From Drosophila pseudoobscura (Eukaryota > Arthropoda > Insecta > Diptera > Drosophilidae), in the NCBI RefSeq assembly GCF_009870125.1, contig NC_046680.1, positions 21,719,501-21,783,500 of the forward strand: DNA of 64,000 nucleotides. Direction: 5' to 3'. Below are positions 45,901-56,511 of the stretch, piece after piece. Under the pieces are notes generated by a model. It saw nothing but the letters and a program-made list of their open reading frames with translations, was not told where the DNA came from and ran no database searches. Numbering within the stretch: position 1 is the stretch's first letter; each line of letters begins with the position of its first letter. A program made the position numbers and the translations under genes.

Positions 45901-48900
45901 GGGGGAAGAAGGGTGGGGGCTTCTGTTTCCAATGGAGATATCATGAAATATAATTGCTACTTTTCACACGTGCCTCTCCGAGGGCCCGAGTGACACACAG
46001 GTTAAAAGGTTAACGAGAGACAGAAACACCAGAAGTCAAGTTTAAACTCGAAAACTACTAAAAGACGGGATTTTAAGGTGTGAAAGCTCTTCCCAAAATA
46101 TTATTTTAACAGTCAGAACTCGTCATTAAAACTTATAGGACTTACCTCTCTTAGAGGTGGGGAGTGAGCGAGAAAAAAAACCGAAATTTTGACAGAACAA
46201 AGACTAAACCGAACCGATTCGATGGCCCGTTCATGCAGGGCTCTAGTGGGGACCTGGACCCATCGAAAGGGTATACGCTCAATGGCAAATACAAAAGTCA
46301 TGCTCGCTGAGTCAGCGGCACTCGAAAATGGCACTCTCTAAAGTGCATCTATAGCCGCTATGTTGAAAACTTTAGTTGGAAAAACAAACTCAATTTAAAC
46401 TAATTGAAAAGCGATGACAGATGTTGGAGGGTCTGTCGGCTGGCGATGGGAGAGGTAGCTCGAAAACAACTTTGGAGAATAGAGCTGGTTGATAAGGCAT
46501 CGAACAATTGGCACTTTGATGGTATTCTACAGTTTTTCCAATCTCCTTTGCAGCCGAATACCCCGCGGATGATGTGTACCGGCCCACGAACTTCGCGGGC
46601 TACGTGAATCGGGGCTACGATGATATAGACAGTTCCTATTACTTTGCCCAGTTCGAGGCCATGACGGAGGAGCGCAATGGAGCGGCCCTGCCGCCGTACA
46701 CCAACGATTCGGATGCCTCCGCGGAGGACAACCGGAACGACGAGGACGAGGAGCAGGACCCGGACTGCACGGACGACGGTACCGTGGTGGAGCATCATAA
46801 CCGATGCCTGCCCGAGTTCCAGTTCTCGCTGGTCGACTCGGAGTACGATGAGACGCTGGGGTTCCCCGACTCCGTGACCATCCTGTCGAATGTGGGCGAC
46901 AAGCCGGTGCTGGTGCAGCGCAAGGAGACCACCGACGACGACGACGAGGAGTACGACGACGATGAGAACAACAGCGTCGTGATGCGCCAGGAGATACCCT
47001 TCACGAGCATCTACGGGCCCAGCGTGAAGTTCAACTCCTTTCAGCGGAAGGTCTTCATCCCGGGCCGCGAGATTCACGTGCGGATCGTGGACACCGAGCG
47101 GAGTGTGACCACGCATCTGCTGAACCCCAATCTGTGAGTAGTTTCTCCTTCTCCGAGACCATCTCTAAGGATTCTGTTCACCCGTAGATACACCATTGAG
47201 CTCACCCACGGACCCTTCAAGTGGACCATCAAGCGGCGCTACAAGCACTTCAATTCGCTCCACCAGCAACTGAGCTTCTTCCGCACCTCCCTGAACATAC
47301 CCTTCCCCAGTCGCAGTCACAAGGAGAAACGGACCACGCTCAAGGCCACCGCCAGCCAGATGGCCGATGAGTCGACCCTCAAGGACCTGCCCGCCCACAC
47401 CAAGCAGGTGAAGCAGACGAGCACGCCCCAGAGCAATGGCAGCAGGCACCAGAACGGACCCGGCACTATCGTCAGTCCCAGCCACAACTCGATTCTGTCG
47501 GGCCTCAATCCGCGGCGCATCCAAAAGAAGCGCAAGAAGAAGAAAAAGAAGAAGCTGCCGCGGTTCCCCAACCGCCCGGAGAGTCTCGTGACGGTGGAGA
47601 ATCTGGGCGTGCGGATCAAGCAGCTGGAGGACTATCTGTACAATCTGCTGAACATCAGCTTGTACCGATCGCACCACGAAACGGTGAGGATCGCAGACCA
47701 CCTACCACCGAAAGGACTAAGGGGACTAAGGGGTGCTTCTTTCTAAACTTCTTTTAGCTAAACTTTGTGGAGGTCTCCAACGTGTCGTTTGTGCCCGGGA
47801 TGGGCCTCAAGGGCAAGGAGGGCGTAATACTCAAGCGCACGGGCTCGACGCGACCCGGCCAGGCGGGCTGCAACTTCTTTGGGTGCTTCCAGAAGAACTG
47901 CTGCGTGCGCTGCAACTACTTCTGCTCGGACGTGGTGTGCGGCACGTGGCGCAATCGCTGGTTCTTCGTGAAGGAGACCTGCTTCGGCTACATCCGACCC
48001 ACCGACGGCAGCATCCGGGCCGTGATCCTGTTCGACCAGGGCTTCGATGTGTCGACGGGCATCTACCAGACGGGCATGCGGAAGGGTCTGCAGGTGCTGA
48101 CCAACAACCGGCACATTGTGCTCAAGTGCTGGACAAAGCGCAAGTGCAAGGAGTGGATGCAGTATCTGAAGCACACCTCCAACTCGTATGCCCGCGACTT
48201 CACGCTGCCCAATCCGCACATGTCGTACGCCCCCATGCGGGCCAACACGCAGGCCTCCTGGTACGTGGACGGCTCCCAGTACATGTCCGCCGTCGCCGAT
48301 GGCCTCGAGGCGGCCACCGAAGAGATCTACATTGCGGACTGGTGGCTCAGCCCGGAGATCTACATGAAGCGGCCCGCTCTGGATGGCGACTACTGGCGCC
48401 TGGACAAGATCCTCCTCCGCAAGGCCGAGCAGGGGGTGCGGGTCTTCGTGCTGCTCTACAAGGAGGTGGAGATGGCCCTGGGCATCAATAGCTACTACAG
48501 CAAGTCCACGCTGGCCAAGCATGACAACATCAAGGTGGGTTTTCAGTCAGAGATCGGTTCAGGAGTCATCATGTGCTTCCCTTTCAGGTCATGCGGCATC
48601 CGGACCATGCGCGCGGTGGCATTCTCCTCTGGGCGCACCACGAGAAGATCGTCGTGATCGACCAGACGTACGCCTTCATGGGCGGCATCGATCTGTGCTA
48701 CGGCCGCTGGGACGATCATCATCATCGGCTCACAGATCTCGGGAGCATTTCCACCGCCTCCGTTTCGGGGAGCACGCGCCGCACGCCCAGCGGCTACTTC
48801 AACAAGGACGATGTGGACTCGGCCTTTGGCTCGCGCAAGTCCTCGAGGAATGCCCACTACGAGACCCCGCCCAAGGCTGGTAGGGCGGCCTCGCCAGAGA

Positions 48901-51004
48901 CGCTGGAGGCACCGCTGCCCCCGGCCCCGGCCCCGCCCCCGCCCGGCAACAGCATGGAGTTGAGGGTCCTCAAACCGGGCGATCGACTGCTGATACCAGC
49001 CATGCTGTCTAGTGGCGCTGGCGAGGATCCCGACGAGAACACGGCCCTGGAGGGAATGAAGCTGAACACGCCAGAGATGGAGCGGAAGAACATGCTCGAT
49101 CGGCTGAAGAACAACGCCATGAAGGGGGCTCGCATGGGCAAGGACTTTATGCACCGCCTGACGGCCAACGAGACGACGTTGGAGGGGCCAGAGGATGGAG
49201 GTGTCTTCAGCATAGACACAGTGGATGCCACCATGGAACCCGACATGACTATGGCCTCCTCCTCTGCTACAGCCACAGCTAATGCCACAGCCACCGACGC
49301 CGCCACAGCCACCGATGTCGCCACTGCCACAGCTAATGCCACGGCCAACTCCACGCAATTGTTCAGCGAATTCTATGGCCAGGCCAAGTACTGGTTCGGC
49401 AAGGACTACTCGAACTTCATACTCAAGGACTGGATGAACCTCAACTCGCCGTTCGTGGACATTATCGATCGCACGACCACACCGCGCATGCCCTGGCACG
49501 ATGTCGGCCTCTGCGTGGTGGGCGCTTCGGCGCGGGATGTGGCCCGCCACTTCATACAGCGCTGGAACGCCATGAAGCTGGAGAAGCTGCGGGACAATAC
49601 GCGCTTTCCCTACCTCATGCCGAAGAGCTACCACCAGATCCGCCTCAACTCGCATCTGCAGCAGCTGCAACAGCGCCGCCAGCAGAGGGTCACGTGCCAG
49701 CTGCTGCGCAGCGTCTCCGCCTGGAGCTGCGGCTTCATCGAGGCGGACCTCGTGGAGCAGAGCATCCACGACGCCTACATCCAGACGATCACCAAGGCCC
49801 AGCACTACGTGTACATTGAGAATCAGTTCTTCATCACCATGCAGCTGGGCATGGGCGTGCCGGGGGCCTACAACAACGTGCGGAATCAGATTGGGGAGAC
49901 ACTCTTCAAGCGCATTGTGCGGGCCCATAAGTAAGCCACCAAAGGAGGGGGGGGGGGGGGGTCATTGGAGCTAGAGCTAATGTGTCTTTCGTTTCGTAGA
50001 GAACGGAAACCCTTCCGTGTGTATGTGATAATGCCACTCCTTCCGGGATTCGAGGGCGACGTGGGCGGCAGCACGGGCATCGCTGTGCGGGCCATCACCC
50101 ACTGGAACTATGCCTCCATTTCCAGGTGACTATTGGTTGTACTTTTAGCCCTGCGGACTCTATAGGTCTCTGTTTGTCTAGGGGACGCACTGCTATACTG
50201 ACACGTCTCCAGGAGGCCGGCGTCTCGGAGCCGCACAACTACATCTCATTCCACAGTCTACGCAATCATTCCTTCCTTAACAGCACGCCCATCACCGAAC
50301 TGATTTACGTGCATTCCAAGCTGCTCATCGCCGACGATCGGGTGGTCATCTGCGGCTCTGCGAACATCAACGACCGCTCGATGATTGGGAAGCGCGACTC
50401 GGAGATTGCGGCCATCATCATGGACGAGGAGTTCGAGGATGGCCGCATGAATGGCAAAAAGTATCCGAGCGGCATCTTTGCCGGTCGCCTGCGAAAGTAT
50501 CTCTTCAGAGAGCATTTAGGTGGGCATTTAGCTGCCCCCTCTATCGAATCGCTAGACGCATCTTCTGACCGAGGAAATCTTCCATTTGCAGGCCTCCTGG
50601 AGGGCGAGGGCTCTGCGCGCTCCGATCTGGACATCAGCGATCCCGTTTGCGACGCCTTCTGGCACGGCACCTGGCGACAGATCTCCACGAGGAACACCGA
50701 GATCTACGACGAGGTGTTCAAGTGCATTCCCACGGACTTTGTGAAGACATTCGCCAGCCTGCGCAAGTACCAGGAGGAGCCGCCGCTCTCCAAGACCGAT
50801 CCAGAGATGGCCGCCCATCGGGTCACAGAAATCCAGGTAAGGCCCATCGATCTGCCGCTTCCCGATCGTTTCTGATTCGTATTCTCCTTGCACTCTCCGT
50901 AGGGCTTTCTGGTCAACCTGCCATTGGAGTTCCTCAACAAGGAGGTGCTCACGCCGCCGGGCGCCAGCAAGGAGGGCGTCCTACCTACCTCTGTTTGGAC
51001 ATAG
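42947..51004 (+). CDS. Pld: Pld, phospholipase D (PX-PH-HKD-HKD; nine coding exons)
   Basis: Exons: 42947-43088, 46554-47133, 47188-47683, 47758-48534, 48588-49930, 50000-50125, 50182-50519, 50592-50836 and 50903-51004. All introns are GT-AG and in phase, giving 1,382 aa. The enzyme hydrolyses phosphatidylcholine to phosphatidic acid and choline at membranes; in flies it acts in photoreceptor lipid signalling and vesicle traffic. After an acidic N-terminal region come the PX domain (about 210-400, basic core KWTIKRRYKHF at 252-262, interrupted by a Lys-rich insert) and the PH region (about 407-560) with a Cys-rich cluster (C444-C467), like the palmitoylated site of mammalian PLD1. HKD1 is H683-x-K685-x4-D690; HKD2 is H1199-x-K1201-x4-D1206, followed by SANINDRSM. 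The C-terminus LPTSVWT keeps the family's VWT ending. A roughly 200-aa loop after HKD1 holds Pro-rich and Ala/Thr repeats. Exon 1 was chosen because its ATG frame and donor join exon 2 in phase, across a 3.5-kb intron; it is the least certain exon. Confidence 0.93.
43145..43192. repeat. AGATAC-rich microsatellite
   Basis: A short array of AGATAC, AGAGATAC and AAATAC units starts about 55 bp after the Pld exon 1 donor. The same hexamer dominates the last intron of the window, where it is dispersed rather than tandem. Confidence 0.8.
44086..44279. mobile_element. Possible MITE-like remnant with imperfect terminal inverted repeats
   Basis: TACACCCAGAGAAAAAAGAC at the left end and the reverse complement of the right end (TACACTGAGAGAAAAATGGC) agree at most positions, about 195 bp apart. 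No target-site duplication was clear and there is no coding capacity. A chance pairing of A-rich ends cannot be excluded. Confidence 0.3.
46160..46191 (+). repeat. Dispersed module, copy 3 (diverged), in Pld intron 1
   Basis: GGAGTGAGCGAGAAA followed by AACCGAAATTTT matches most of the 37-bp module seen at 19241 and 36411, with a few substitutions or small gaps and loss of the final CGGC. Confidence 0.5.
49947..49961. repeat. Run of 15 G inside Pld intron 5
   Basis: The 69-nt intron 49931-49999 carries G15 beginning 16 nt after the donor. The acceptor half still has a CTAAT-like branch site and a pyrimidine-rich end, so splicing should be possible. Confidence 0.9.
50520..50591 (+). other. 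Pld intron 7: 72 nt, in frame and stop-free
   Basis: GTGGGC...TTGCAG is a good small intron by position and by alignment of family residues across it. Its length is a multiple of three and the reading frame crosses it without a stop, so retention would insert 24 residues into the C-terminal region. Confidence 0.75.
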
Positions 51005-51480
51005 TCTCTGCCAAAAGTCTCCAAGACGCCACTAGATCGTAGTCCCCCCTCCTCCCCACCAAATGCGTTGTTGCCAAGTCATACACCTGTTGTATATTGA
51101 TAGATATACCCCGATAGATGTACGCTTGCCCTAGGATACGATAGCTCTAACTAATTTATTATTTTACGCTGTTCGTCCTCGTACGTCCCCTGGTACTCTA
51201 GTGATCCTATTTGTTACTACCCCGCCCCATTTTTTTAACAACTTTTAAACAGTATTTTAGACATTTTAAAGCGCTAATGTTTTCATTAAAGTGATATGGA
51301 TTGAAAGTAATTTTCAATACTTGCTTTTATTGCATTTTTTATAAAAAGAGGTCAATCAAAACAAACGAAAAAGGAAATTGATCAATTTTGATATTCCATT
51401 GAATAATGCTGATTAACTAAATCTCTCAGCAATGCCAACATTGTTTTATCCCATTGATGAATAAATTTTCTACAAGATTG
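51005..51480 (+). other. Pld 3' UTR with polyadenylation signals
   Basis: After the stop codon, ATTAAA at 51285-51290 and AATAAA at 51460-51465 are candidate polyadenylation signals, so the UTR would be about 0.3-0.5 kb. Confidence 0.55.
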
Positions 51481-51689
51481 GATAGTTTTTAATCCTTGCT
51501 TTTATTGTATTTATTGTAAACAAAAGGTTTAAACGAAAAAGTTCAACAAAAAAGTAAAATTACGCTGTATATTACATGCCTCGATTGTTGATCGTTTTTA
51601 CATTTACATTCTACATGTTTTATTACATTTGACATGAAGTTTCGATTGCTGTCTGACAAAAGCTTATTAGCATGAACTTCCACGTGCCA

Positions 51690-52460
51690 GATCTTAATAT
51701 TGCTCTTTTCATTCACAGTCTCTCTCTCTCTCCGCATTAGCAATTGCATTTGTTTGCATTGAATTGGCATTGCTTCGAATATGAGTGAATCCATTAAATT
51801 AGCATTGTCACTTGTTACCCATTCACTTTAAATTTCCATTTGGCGCGCACCTCTCGTATCCAGTCGATAGTATCGATTGCCGAACTGCATTCTTCAAATC
51901 GGTTGAGGCTCTCTTTTTCGCTCTCTGTGAATCGGGTACTGAGACTCATTACGGTTTTTACCGTTGGCAACATCCAATTTGCATGGATCAGACACGAGAA
52001 AACGAGCAGCATGTCCCGCAACATTCTGATACCCTAGGGAAAATGATATTATAGAATTGAGGAAGTGTTGGTCATTTCACGATCCAAAGTCTGTCTCTGT
52101 TTCAAGGTTGAAAAATAAATTTTAATATTAATCAAATGAAATAGGGTATATATGTGTGCATACCCATAGCGGACACCCTTTGACCAGCAACAATGACGTA
52201 ATAGACTTACGTTTATGCTCTGACCTTTTTTGCTTAAGCGTTATTTTATAAACAATCGAATAAGAGGGAATCTGTAAAATTAGCCAATCTCTTAGACAAG
52301 TGATCCATCAATCGGCCGAGGGTCCCCCGCGCGTCGCGTGGTTTACTCTTTATATTGCTCTTTTTATTCACACTCCCGCTCTGCATTTGCATTTGCATTT
52401 AGTTTGCATTTCTATGCTTTTGCCTCAGATTATTTTTCTCCCTCTCCGCGTCGCGTGGCT
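51690..52460. repeat. Local duplicated segments between Pld and the next gene
   Basis: ATATTGCTCTTTTCATTCAC (about 51697) and ATATTGCTCTTTTTATTCAC (about 52353) are both followed by pyrimidine-rich DNA and GCATTxGCAxTTGCATTTx-type sequence. CGCGTCGCGTGG occurs at 52330-52341 and again at 52447-52458. These look like partial duplications of a promoter-proximal block. Confidence 0.45.
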
Positions 52461-52469
52461 TATTCGAGT

Positions 52470-52683
52470 GCGCGTCTTGAAATGGTGGAAAATTGTGCAA
52501 AACATCGCAAATAAATGCAAAGTGCAGTGGAAAATTAATAAAATTAGTGTTTAGTCAATTACATAAATGTTTTTTGTGCAAGTGTTTGTGTAAAGCCCGC
52601 AAAATACGGAAAAATAATCTACACACGCCAGAAATTTACCGCAAATTCGTTTCCAGTTCCAAAGCGTACGTGCAAAAATCAAG
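52470..52683 (+). other. Possible 5' UTR exon of the last gene
   Basis: The A-rich leader-like stretch ends at AATCAAG|GTACAAG. The donor is weak beyond GTA. It lies about 3.1 kb before the coding exon at 55823. The assignment is tentative. Confidence 0.25.
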
Positions 52684-54254
52684 GTACAAGATTTCATTGA
52701 TTTAAATGTTTGCTAATCATATATTTTGATACACTAAAGTACCGCTATATCTGTTGCAAAGTAGAAAAGTGCCAATAAGCACCAACAATCATAGTATAGT
52801 GTAAAAAAACAAACAAGTTCTGAATCCACACACGCATGGCATTTTTTTGCATTCTCTTTCGGTTGCATCAATAACACAAAGAGAAATAGAGAGAGAGAGA
52901 GAGGGAGAGCGAGACGCACACTTGTCTGTAACGTAACGCACGTGTTTGATTTTGTTTTCTTCTTTGAGAGGGATTTTGCGTGCGAGTGAGATGGAGAGCA
53001 AGCAGCAGAGACTTTGTGTTAGGAGAAAAAACACTGGAAAACGATCAAGAGCATTTGTTTTAATGATGTGTTTGTTTTAGCAGCATAAAAAGTGCGAACT
53101 ATCTCTGTATTTTATTTTACTTGGCTTAGCTTGTCTCTCCACCAGCTATCTCTCTCCCACTCTCACACTCTTTGTCATCATTTCATTGCCTTGCTTGTCT
53201 GATAACAGTTAATGTACATAAACACACGAACATACCTACATAACGAAATATGTATGTATGTATATGCATACAGATTTATATTTTTCTCTCTCTTTATTTG
53301 GTTTTCTTTCTTCTCGTGCATTATTATTATTATTTGATTTTGGCTTTGCTTTTGACTTTTCTCTGGCAGTGCTGGCCCCTCTGTGTTTTCTGTGTTTTCC
53401 AGCTATATTTTGGACGGGGAAAAAGCTTAATTGTCAGCTCTATTTCACTGCTTAATCTTCTTGTTCGGTTTTCGGTGTGGGCCGCGTGACTTTTGGTCTG
53501 TCCCGTCCCTCCGCTCCGTCTCGCTGCCTGAACTGCAATCAAAGGCAAAGCGTGGGCTTTCCAACAATTAAGTGAATTAGCTTTAGTAGCTCTTGACATA
53601 ATGGGGTTGGTGTGATTGTCATTGGAGGAGGCTCGAAATATATTCATATTTCCTACCCCTTCGTGTGCCCACTGTACCACCCCTCCTCCTCCCCCCGCAC
53701 ACATGTTTCGGTTGACTAAACGAGCGACCGGTTTTGTCGATCTTTACTGAACCGTTTTACTACTTTTACCTTTTTTTTCCCCGAACTATTCTTTGGGCTC
53801 TGCTCTTCCATTAGTTCCCACACATATCAACAGGTAGTGCTGTTGCACAGTGGGTGCAGCGGGTGTGTCGTGTGCGTGAGTGTGTGTGTGCGTGAACTTA
53901 CCACCTACTCGCGGACACCGACAGCCGCCACTTTGGGAGTGGAGTTCAAAAACTACCAAATGTTGAACTTCCCCGAGAAGTTCACACACATCTAAGCACA
54001 CACACACACACACAAACATAAGAGCTCGCTCTACACGCGATATTTCTGTGGCGCAACAACCGGCTGGCTGTGTGCCCCACAGCTCGGTGTGGGGAATGGA
54101 GGGGGAACGACAAACCTGCTGCCGCTGCACAGAAATCAAAAGTGAACATCGCCTCGCTTGCACATTGCCTTCCCCACTGCCCCACCCCCCACCCTCTGCC
54201 CCTCGCTGGGCGCCAAGCGAAGAGGCGAATGAGCAACAGAAAGAGGCACCGCAA

Positions 54255-54282
54255 CGAAACAAAACGAAACGAAACGAAACGC
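54255..54282. repeat. (ACGAA)n pentamer array
   Basis: About five tandem ACGAA units in non-coding DNA. Confidence 0.8.
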
Positions 54283-54334
54283 AGTTCGTTGCCTTCGGTT
54301 TGGTCGTTCGCGTTCCGCTCGTTCTTTGGTCTCG

Positions 54335-54475
54335 TATCTTGGGGCTCGTATCTTGATTTCTGCCCGGTTCTAGTTGGCTAAAGCCGTTCGTGTGGGGCTC
54401 GTGTTGGGGCTCGTTGCAGCTCGGGCTGGCTCTCGGTTGGGGCTCGATTGGCGCTCGGCCGGGGCTCGTGTGCTG
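54335..54475. repeat. GGGGCTCG-rich degenerate repeat block
   Basis: At least five exact GGGGCTCG octamers, plus variants such as GGCGCTCG, are spaced irregularly by about 15-60 bp on the + strand. Confidence 0.6.
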
Positions 54476-55588
54476 TCGTCTCCCACTCCAGTTAGTCGGC
54501 AGCAGGCAGAGCATGAGGCAGGCACCGCGCAGCTTTTTTACCCCGGCTTGTTGTTGTTCTTCGCAAAGATCGCTGTTTTTTCGCATTCCCATTCGGACTC
54601 GACTCGACTCGATTCTGTGTGGCATGACAATTTGCGGTTATTAAAAGGAGACGTGAAGGAGGAGCAAATGCAAACGAAGGGTCGAATCTAAAGCTTGCTC
54701 TCCCACTCTCTCTCTCTCTCTCTTTCTCCCACTCAAGTGATAAGAAAACACCCAACAAGTTTGTGCGTGTCCAAGTGTGCGTGTGTATGTGTGTGCGAGT
54801 GTACAGTGGAATGCATTTGATTAGATTTGTTTGTTTGTTAAACAAACGTCCACCCGCAGCAGCCCTGCAGCCCTGCACCCCCTCTGGACGGTCGATCGCC
54901 CTGTGCATAATTTACTAAACAAAAGCAAAAGCAATAGCAATAGCAAAAGCAAAGCTCAACACGAATCATTTCTGCGAGAACCGGTTCATTAAATACCCGT
55001 TTCGGCATCGGGTACACGGGCATCGTTTGTCGTTTTTCCTTCTTTCGGTTGCGGTTCGGTGTTCGGTGTTCTTCGGTGTTCTTCGGTTCTTTGGGGCCGC
55101 CGTTTGATACACTCGTTCGCTCGTATTTTTTGTGCCACTCTTGCAGAATTGTACTGCGCGTGTGCACCGGAAACAAACGACAGTACGATCGACCGACGGT
55201 AAGACGCGACGCGACGCGAGGCGAGACGACACGACGGTCTGTTCTGCCATTCACATAAAAGCCATAGAGCCATCGAGCCATCGAGCCATAAAGCCATCCC
55301 CATCCCGTTGATAAGAAAAGCCCCGAAACCACCAGAAATCGAAATCGAAAACGAAAACGAATCTTGCAACGCTTTCAACTTTCGTAGCGCGAAATGCTGA
55401 TTGTGTGGAAATATCAATCGGAATGATTGACAGCCCACGAATGTGTGTCATATCGAAATATTCACCAATTTAAATCTGTTGAAGAATATTTGTGCACCGT
55501 TATCCGGGTTATCCGAGAGCATAAATAGTGGGTGCTAAACAGCTGTTTTATAGATCTCTCTCGTTCCCCCAAAACCGAAATCAATTAG

Positions 55589-55822
55589 GTTTTTAGTGTG
55601 CAAATCAATCAACAACGAAAACAGCAGTTGAGAAACAAAACAACCAACGAAAAAAGTATGCGGCCTAAACACTTGAAAGGCCAAAAAGGCCCCCGCAAAA
55701 CTGGCAACTGTTGAAAGCAATTAAAAGTACGGTTAAAACCAAAACAAAACCTGAAATAGTGGAAATAGCACACAAAACCAAACAAAAAACAACAGAAAAA
55801 AAGTGAGGAAAAACGAAAGAAA
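55589..55822 (+). other. 5' UTR adjoining the last gene's first coding exon
   Basis: A-rich leader with repeated CAAAACAAA-type segments and no upstream ATG frame of note. A pyrimidine-rich stretch ending in AATTAG at about 55588 could be an acceptor. Alternatively, a TATA-like CATAAATAG at about 55520 could mark a nearby start. Confidence 0.4.
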
Positions 55823-56511
55823 ATGTCAGACCCACAGCCAAAGGATACGGCATTAAAGACTAAAGATACAGCAGTTGCAACACCAGCAGCAGCAGCGGCA
55901 GCGGCAGCAGCAGCTACAGGTCTGGCCACATTGCCGCCTCCGCAAACTGCCACTGCCACAAAAACAACAACAGCACTGACAGGGCGAAAAACTTTAACCT
56001 CCAGTCGGGCATTGTCATTGTTTGATCAGCTGAAAAACGGCGTCAATTTAAACAGTTTAACAATTGGCGCCACAGCCACTGCCACAGCCACTGCCACAGC
56101 AGCAGAGCAGGCGGCAACATCCACTGCCACAGGATCCACACCCACAAGCACTGCCCTGCCGGCACTGGCACCGCCCCCAGTGCCCCCCGTGCCCCCAGTG
56201 CAACACTCGAACATCGAGCTGAAGCCGCCCGCCAAGCCGCCCCGTTTGTTCAGCACGCCCAGCAGCGTTGGCATTGTCCAGGGCACCAAAAGGGGGGCCA
56301 ACGGCGATGGAACGGGCGCAGCCAGTGCCGCACAGTCGTCTGCCGCATTGGATATAAACGCACTGCGATCTCAGCTGTATCAGGGCGCCGCAGCACCAGC
56401 AGGAGGAGCCGCAGGAGGCGCAGCAGGCACCGCCGGAGGCGGAGGAGGAGGAGGAGGAGGCACGAAGAAGCGGTGCCGGGATCGATACGATTCGTCAGAG
56501 TCATCCGACAG
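55823..56511 (+). CDS. jing: First coding exon of a low-complexity nuclear-type protein, probably jing (partial)
   Basis: The exon encodes 229 residues plus two bases of a split codon and ends at a consensus donor (CAG|GTGAGTGAG, GT at 56512). The ATG has a good context (GAAAATGTC). The protein starts MSDPQPKD and has Ala-rich and Thr/Ala-rich runs, a compact segment SSRALSLFDQLKNGVNLNSL near 54-73, Pro-rich stretches, a Gly run and the basic/acidic ending KKRCRDRYDSSESSD. No zinc finger is in this exon. Jing, the fly relative of the PRC2 cofactor AEBP2, acts in tracheal, glial and border-cell development and carries C2H2 fingers far downstream; the identification rests on gene order after Pld and on the SSESSD-type segment, so it is an inference. 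Later exons lie to the right of the window. Confidence 0.6.

Larger units (their letters stand above)
43089..46553 (+). other. Pld intron 1
   Basis: A 3,465-nt intron, far longer than the other Pld introns (53-74 nt). It holds an AGATAC/AGAGATAC microsatellite at 43145-43192, a possible small inverted-repeat element at 44086-44279 and the third copy of the dispersed module near 46160-46191. No coding exon was recognised. Alternative first exons could lie here. Confidence 0.7.
52684..55599. other. Non-coding promoter-side DNA before the last gene
   Basis: The stretch holds GA/CT and AC tracts, a CGAAA array at about 54255-54282 and a GGGGCTCG-rich block at 54335-54475. A 279-aa minus-strand frame (53786-54625) has no domain and mostly reads through repeats; I do not regard it as a gene. 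Confidence 0.55.

Noticed and set aside
48543..49928. 461-aa minus-strand frame over Pld exon 5
   Set aside because: Antisense shadow; the plus strand carries the HKD motif in the spliced frame.
53786..54625. 279-aa minus-strand open frame before the jing-like gene
   Set aside because: It starts and ends in repeats, reads through AC and GGGGCTCG arrays, and has no motif or splice context.
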